A stretch of 64,000 bases of DNA, taken from positions 124,001 through 188,000 of the forward strand of contig MARA01000016.1 of the NCBI GenBank assembly GCA_001792895.1, in the 5' to 3' direction. This document shows, one piece after another, positions 58,602 through 64,000 of the stretch. The notes beneath the pieces are model-generated. The model saw nothing but the letters and a program-made list of their open reading frames with translations, made no database searches and was not told where the DNA came from. Position numbers and translations under genes: made by a program. Source of the DNA: Lentinus brumalis (Eukaryota > Basidiomycota > Agaricomycetes > Polyporales > Polyporaceae). The number at the start of each line of letters is the position of its first letter. Position 1 is the stretch's first letter.

Positions 58602-60589
58602 TCATAGCGAACCCGCGACGACAGCGGCGACCGCAGCAGCAGCGACACCCACGAACGCCGCAGACGGCAACGACAGACCGGCGGCTCCGTTGCCAGATGC
58701 CGCGGCCGACGAGCCGTTCGAGCCGGTCGAGTTGTTGCCCACGATGTCGGTCGTCGCGGTCTCCTTGTACATGTCGTTCATCGGGAAGCTCATGCACTCG
58801 CCGATCGACTCGAGCTGGGTGCGGGACTCATATGAGCACTCTGATGCGGATGAGACACGAACGGGTACTCACCTTGAACGGCGGGTTGTGCGTGAGCGCG
58901 GCATCAAGGGTATAACCGACAGCCAGGTCGACGGTGATCTCGAACAGGTCGTGCTCGAGGACGATGAAGCTAGCAGACACGCCGTCAGTAACACGTTGCC
59001 ACACATCGCTGATTTCGCGCAGCTCACCCAGTGTCCATCGTGGTGGCGTTACCAAGGATGCTCTCGAAGGTTGCGAAGGACTCCTCGCCAGTGTGCTCAC
59101 CGGCAGGGACGCGCCAATCTAAGTGAGGGTCAGCACAAGGTTCAGCTTGTTATAACCTCGGCATGAAGTCGCACCGTTGGTGTCGAAGGGACCACCAGGA
59201 CCGGTCGTCCAGATGATAGGGCGGAGACCCATCGCGTTCGCGATCGCACGGACACGGTTGTCTTGGCACGCCTGTCAGCAAAGCCGGAGCAACATCAGAG
59301 ACAACGACATACCGATATCACCGAAAGGCGGGCGCATGGTGGTGGGCGTCACACCGAGCACGGTCTGGATGGCGTGACGGGTCCAGCCAAGCTCCGCAAC
59401 GACTTGCTCGTTGGTCATGGCAGTAAGGGGCTGTCAAGTGCGTCAAGTATCAGAGGCCAGCGCGGGGCAGCAGGGAAGGTGAACACGTACGTGGTGAGAC
59501 CAGGTGTGGACGGAAATCTCGTGACCAGCCATGTACTCAGCGATGAGGATGTCAGGGTACGAGACCACACGTGAGCCAACGACGAAGAACGTTGCGGAGA
59601 GGTCATGGTCATCCAGGTACTTCAAGAGTTTTCTAAAACATGTTGTCAATTCGGAGCGGACTTGTGCTCTCTCGCGCAACTTACGGAGCTGTAAAAACTC
59701 TATTAGCAGGTGCTTCACACTAGCTCAAGCAAGTACTCACTGTAGGGAGCAGGGCCATCATCGAAACTGACACCCCAGGTGTTCTTCTCGGGGCACGAGA
59801 CAATGTCGTTGCCAGACGTCCATCCACCACACGTCCACCAACCGCGCTCCTTGGCTTGTGCAGCAGCCTGTGGGTCGCTCGCGCACTCACCATCGACCGT
59901 CGGGCTGAAGTCGGGGATGTCGTGGCCGTCGAGCTCCTTCATCCACTCCTTGACCTTATCCGAGTCTGATTGACGACACATGCTAAACATACACCCATCC
60001 AGACTCGGCAAAAATACGCACCAGTGGGAGGGATCACGTCCAAGGCCGGCCAGTCCGCGGCGCTGAAGATGACTGCGGACGTCTTATCTGAGTCCTCTGG
60101 CACTTCAAAATCAAAAAGAAGCGGATCACACTTACACTTCGAGGGAATAGCAGGAGCGTTCGAATAAGTCGGCTGAGCACCGGCGGGGAACGTCGTCGAC
60201 AGGGTGGGAGTGGGGCCCGAAGGCATGGCCGAGTTGATGACCGACAAAGGAGGGACATTGTAGCTGCCCGTGCCTGAGACAGGAGCAGCAGTCGTTGCCG
60301 CACTGGTACCGGTGGCAGGGGCGGTCGTCACGCCGGTCACCGGCCCAGTCGTCGTGCCAGTCGTTGTGCCAGTCGCCGCACTAGTCGTCGCACCGGTCGC
60401 GGGGGCACTGGAAGTCGTCGCGGCGCCTGCCGCAGACGAGGTGGTGCTCGACGAGGCTCCCGCAGGAGCAGCAGGCGCGGCCTGCCGTTTGACGATGTCG
60501 TGGTGGGCGCGAGGGATGCCGTGGGCGTTGACGAGCTCAAGAGAGAGCGAAGCGGCCAAAAGAGCGGACAGCGCGGAGATAGGCAGCAT
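58602..60589 (-). CDS. Chitin deacetylase (polysaccharide deacetylase, CE4), GPI-anchored
   Basis: The start at 60589 opens a signal peptide (MLPISALSALLAASLSLELVNA) and a long Thr/Ala/Ser-rich linker. The NodB domain follows: GVSFDDGPAP with the metal/catalytic Asp pair (about 59770), SATFFVVGSRVV, the metal-binding HTWSHH (HxxxH; about 59500), TMRPPFGDID (about 59330-59270) and FIVLEHDLFE (about 58950). The C-terminus has ESIGECMSFP, a Ser/Gly/Asn linker and a hydrophobic tail (AAFVGVAAAAVAAVVAGSL), consistent with a GPI anchor. The enzyme converts wall chitin to chitosan at the cell surface. All CE4 metal-site residues I could check are present. Confidence 0.9.
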
Positions 60590-61455
60590 GGTTGCTGGTT
60601 CTAGGAGGAAGGTCGCAGAGGGCGCAACTCGCAATGCGACGTGTAGGACGGAGGTGTAGAGAGGGTGCCAGATGGCTTGTGAGTGAGATGTCGGGATGAA
60701 AAGAGGAAGGGATCGCAACCGAGGCGACCAATTTGGCGGATGGTCTCCCGGGCCTCGACTACCATAGCCGAGCGGCGGAGCCAACGGCTAGCGCTTGGCG
60801 ATCCCAGTCTCCTTGGTCGCCATCGTACGGTGCGATGTTGATGCGGCTGGAGGACATGTCCAGTGTACGCCCGCCGTACTGACTTCGAATTCGTGCACCC
60901 GTTCAAAGGTTTTCTATGGCAATCGGCCTCAATGTTTCGTCGAGAAAGTACGAAGTGTGCGGGGCTCACCATATGTGCGTGGCTTGGCAGGGCAAACTTC
61001 TCGCCGTCGCGCACATGGCTTGGGCGTCTTGCAGCCACCTGGGCACGCTGGGCCTCGCGGTCACCGAGACCGGCGGAACCGCAGCAGTTACAACACCCAC
61101 ACTGACTCGGAGTACTGTACGTGGAAGAGCAGGAGGGAAAGGCAGGACGACAAGCTTGACTGATATCTTTCTTATAATGCCGCGCAGCGATAACTAGGCC
61201 AGGAATAGCTTGACGTCGTTCGAGTTTGTGTCATCTCAACATCGCCCGACTGGGAATCGAACGAACCATAAGAGTATACGAGTGCAAACATGCATGTCCT
61301 AGTACGATTTCAACACAGAACATGTACAGGCCTGAGGAGATGTTATATGCGGCGTGCGCGCGTATACAGTACAAAGCATGTCCGAGTCATGTAGTGTCCG
61401 TATCCCGCCCGGCTTCATGAAATCGTGTATGCGAACATTGGTCGGACCCTGGTAT
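60590..61455. promoter_or_regulatory. Intergenic region upstream of chitin deacetylase
   Basis: It holds the deacetylase promoter and the 3' flank of the next minus-strand gene. No coding region is supported. Confidence 0.4.
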
Positions 61456-62444
61456 CTACTGGCTCTTCTTCTGGTCAGGCGAACTGTCATTGCCGATAAT
61501 ATTCGCCTGAGCTTCCAGCTGGGCAGCCCAGAGGGCAGCACCGACGGTGTTGGTGAAGCTGAAGAGGAGACCGACGATGGGGATGAAAGTGAAGAGCATC
61601 GTCATCATCCCAAACCTGTGGCCGTAACGTCAATACCACAGTAGAAGCACAGGCACTGCTCGCACTTACGCGGTGTACTCCGCTCGCCTTTGCTCGACGA
61701 ATGCAGCGCGCTGATTCTTCGAGAACCCCTTGATCTCGAAGTAGTGCGAGTGCCAGCCGGGTCCGCTGGCGTGTCCGTTGTACAGCAGGAACAGCACCGT
61801 GCCGACCGCCGGGATGAAGTTGAGGGGCAGCGTGAGGAGATAGCGCACTATCCCGTCCTTGGAGAACGCCTGGAACGGCTTGACGAGCGCGCTACCGACG
61901 CTGCGCGTCGCAGAGCTCTGCGTCCGGGTCTTCCCATCCTTGACGAGCTGACTCTGGCCCTGTGCGGCGAGCGTCGCGTCGAAGACGTGCGTGAGCGCTG
62001 TCTCGAGGAAGAGTGCCCGGCCGAAGAGCGAGATGATGAGGATGGACTCGGCGCCCACGACGATGAGCGCAATGATGGGGGCGAGGGGTCCCGTGAAGAT
62101 GGCGAGGATCGCCATCTGCGGAAGGTAGGTGAAGAACGCGAGGATAGCGAATATCCCTGCCGAGGCGGCGAGCGATTTCACGAGGGCATGGCGCACGGAT
62201 AGGAGAATTTGTGGGTCTGCCCAGCGACGACAGTCAGTACGCGTTCGTTCCAGGCCACTGTGAACTCACGTGTAGCGGAGAACATGATGCCACGAATAGG
62301 CCAGAGCCACGAAAGGGAGGCGGCTGCCTGCCAACCCTGAGCAGCAGCCTCTTGCGCCTCGCGCTTGATGTTTTCGACGAGAGACTGAGACTTGGAGGCC
62401 ATCTGTTGCTGGAGCGAGTTGTGTGAGCTGGTATCTGCAGACAT
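61456..62444 (-). CDS. EI24/Rrt8-like multi-pass membrane protein
   Basis: Three exons. The first starts at 62444 (MSADTSSHNSLQQQMASKSQ) and has a basic, amphipathic stretch ending SWLWPIRGIMFSAT. After an intron at about 62218-62273, exon 2 encodes several transmembrane helices (FAILAFFTYLPQMAILAIF, PIIALIVVGAESILIISLFG, YLLTLPLNFIPAVGTVLFLL) and the conserved YNGHASGPGWHSHYFEIKGF. Exon 3 adds LFTFIPIVGLLFSFTNTVGA and ends DSSPDQKKSQ at 61456. The pattern matches the fungal EI24-domain group that includes yeast Rrt8 and Lds1/2, lipid-droplet or spore-wall-associated proteins. The function in basidiomycetes is unknown. Confidence 0.78.
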
Positions 62445-62712
62445 GGTGGTGGTCTTGAAGCATGGAGCAGCATCCGGCCCATGAGTGTGCATGAGTGCTC
62501 GTACACCGATGACATCACCGACGCTGCAGAGGGCTCGGCGCTTGTCGACGCAGCTTGCTCCACTCCGCTCTGTTCGGCAGGATCCCTCTGCACTAACCAC
62601 AAAACAACAACATGCTGTACTCGACCGTATCAAGAGGCAAGAATGACCACGGTTACCGCGCGACCCGTAGGAAAGACAGAAGAGGTGAAATCTGGTAAGT
62701 ATTTTGCTGCGC

Positions 62713-63880
62713 TTAGAAACCTTTGACTTGTCCCTCAAGCCACTCCCAAAGACGGCCAGCAAGCTCCTCGTCAAAGGTCTGTCCATCAAGGCACTCCTCT
62801 TCTCGTTCCCATGGGATAAGCCACTGCAAAGGCGGTCTGATAGTCAGCACTTGCAGCAGTCCGGGCACAGCATGACGGCACGTACTTTGCCGTCAACTTC
62901 AAACCCCCGGCGCCGCCCCAGCGTACAACGGCGTGATCGCACCCATAGCCACAGGCCAGTGAACAACGTGCTAGGCCCGCCCCCAGTCCACATTCCAGAT
63001 GGTTTCCGCATACTTGCTAGGATCGACGCCACCAGAGCTGCCCTCTTCAGTATTGCCGCATCAAGCCCGTCTCCACATTACGGCTGCGCTGAGCCGCAAC
63101 AAATCCCTGCTCCCCATACCGCCGTACTAGTTTGGAGGCGACGAGGACATCCGCGAGCTTGCTCTGGTTGTAAAATTCGCTCAGTCTCCGGCGCTTCGGT
63201 CCGTCTTTGAATGTCTCGAAGTTCGAGGTAAGTACGCGTATGCGGAGGACGTGATGATGATACGTACGCGCTGAGCCATCTGACGAGGAGACAATGCCTC
63301 TTAGTAGCGCAGGCAGGAGCAGCTGGCTCAAAAATAACGGCCCGAGGACGTTCATTCCGAGCTGCAAATCGTATCCGTCGGCGGTCACGTCCCGGACAGC
63401 AGCCCACACAACGCCTCTGGACACGGTCAGTCATGAGCATCGTCGAAGCGAAAATTGCGAGGCCATTTACGCGTTGTTGAAGAGGTCATGCAGCGCCTCT
63501 TCCTTCGAGAGGAACTCCTCCGCCGTCTTCCGGACCGACGCGAGGCTACTCAGGTCGAGCTCGATGAAGTGCGCCTCCTTTCCCGTCTCCGTCTTCAGCT
63601 CTGCTATGGCCGTAAGGGCCTTCTCGCGACTCTGGGCCGCCATGTACTGTGTAGAGTACACCTTTGCGTCGTGTTTGAGGAGCTCTCTGATAATATCCTT
63701 GCCGATGCCCGTATCACCGCCTGCGCGTCGCCCGTGTCAGCTCCCAGGACTACATGCAGCAACACCCCCTCGCGGACGCACCGGTGACAAGCATGACACG
63801 CCCAAACAAGTCCGGCAGCTGGTCCGGGGTCCAGTGCGGCTTTGGCGGGTACACCGACTGCTGCAAGAGCTTCAAATTGC
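62713..63880 (-). CDS. Short-chain dehydrogenase/reductase
   Basis: The classic SDR order is visible: NAD(P)-binding TGGDTGIGK (built across an intron near 63715-63790), a long A-E-L-K helix, IELDLSSLASVRKTAEEF, LFNNAG, an LGMNVLGPLFLSQLLLPALL helix near 63320-63370, and the active site YNQSKLADVL with Tyr and Lys (about 63160). The C-terminus reads LIPWEREEECLDGQTF and ends GRLWEWLEGQVKGF at 62713. It resembles the retinol-dehydrogenase/WWOX-like fungal SDR group, so it probably oxidises or reduces a small lipophilic alcohol or ketone. The start is not resolved: the readable N-terminus (SVYPPKPHWTPDQLPDLFGR) has no in-frame ATG, so a first exon lies near or beyond the right edge of the window. 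Confidence 0.8.
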
Positions 63881-64000
63881 CCTTCAATTCGAAGCAGATT
63901 CATGACATGTTGTTATCTGGCTGCTCCGGTATACCGTAACCACGAAGGCAAGAGTCTTCTGGCCCAGATTAGATTAAGTGTAATACGCACGCCTTGGCCA

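Noticed and set aside
61252..61275. B-box-like GTTCGATTCCC on the minus strand suggesting a tRNA
   Set aside because: No matching acceptor 5' strand, D-arm or anticodon stem can be built upstream.
1..64000. CRISPR arrays, bacterial operons, riboswitches
   Set aside because: No regularly spaced direct repeats or bacterial gene organisation; the window is fungal nuclear DNA.

Overview
This window comes from a filamentous basidiomycete, most likely an Agaricomycete. Every protein gene is interrupted by short GT-AG introns, mostly about 45-70 nt. The protein families are typical of mushroom-forming fungi: a DUF6533 membrane protein, a PB1/multi-ZZ protein, a killer-toxin-like chitinase, multi-LysM secreted proteins and a copia retrotransposon. 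Nothing bacterial or viral stands out. All functions are read from sequence and motif memory; no database search was possible.

Layout. 0.4-5 kb, minus: a secreted protein with about eight LysM modules. 5.8-14.2 kb, plus, divergent from it: a very large secreted GH18 chitinase with a hevein-type chitin-binding domain and a long C-terminal extension of the killer-toxin-like (subgroup C) class. 14.6-16.9 kb, plus: an unrecognised protein with a weak DUF4241-like tail. 17.0-17.3 kb, minus: a truncated DUF6533 copy. 18.4 kb: tRNA-Arg(ACG). 18.6-19.7 kb, plus: an EEF1AKMT4-like methyltransferase. 19.8-22.9 kb, minus: a CLC chloride channel/transporter. 24.4-25.2 kb, plus: a dual-specificity phosphatase. 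26.0-29.0 kb, minus: a serine carboxypeptidase. 29.9-34.6 kb, minus: an intact copia element with identical LTRs and a 5-bp target duplication.

35.0-37.1 kb, plus: Mediator subunit 4, with a 1.17-kb intron. 37.3-41.0 kb, minus: a PB1 + multi-ZZ, NBR1-like protein. 42.1-42.6 kb, plus: a 122-residue unknown. 42.8 kb: tRNA-Pro(AGG). 43.3-45.8 kb, plus: carnitine acetyltransferase with both a mitochondrial-type N-terminus and a C-terminal SKL. 46.3-51.2 kb, minus: a Rom2-type RhoGEF. 51.5-55.5 kb, minus: a Sec1/Munc18 protein with an 850-nt intron. 55.9-57.6 kb, minus: a full-length DUF6533 protein. 58.6-60.6 kb, minus: chitin deacetylase. 61.5-62.4 kb, minus: an EI24/Rrt8-like membrane protein. 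62.7-63.9 kb, minus: a short-chain dehydrogenase.

Most genes are housekeeping (transcription, exocytosis, cell-wall signalling, lipid and acetyl-carnitine metabolism). The accessory part is the left end, where a chitin-binding LysM protein and a killer-toxin-like chitinase share an 873-bp divergent promoter region. That pairing is known for ascomycete subgroup C chitinases and is the most system-like feature here. A chitin deacetylase at 59-60 kb is a third chitin-acting secreted product, probably part of ordinary wall remodelling.
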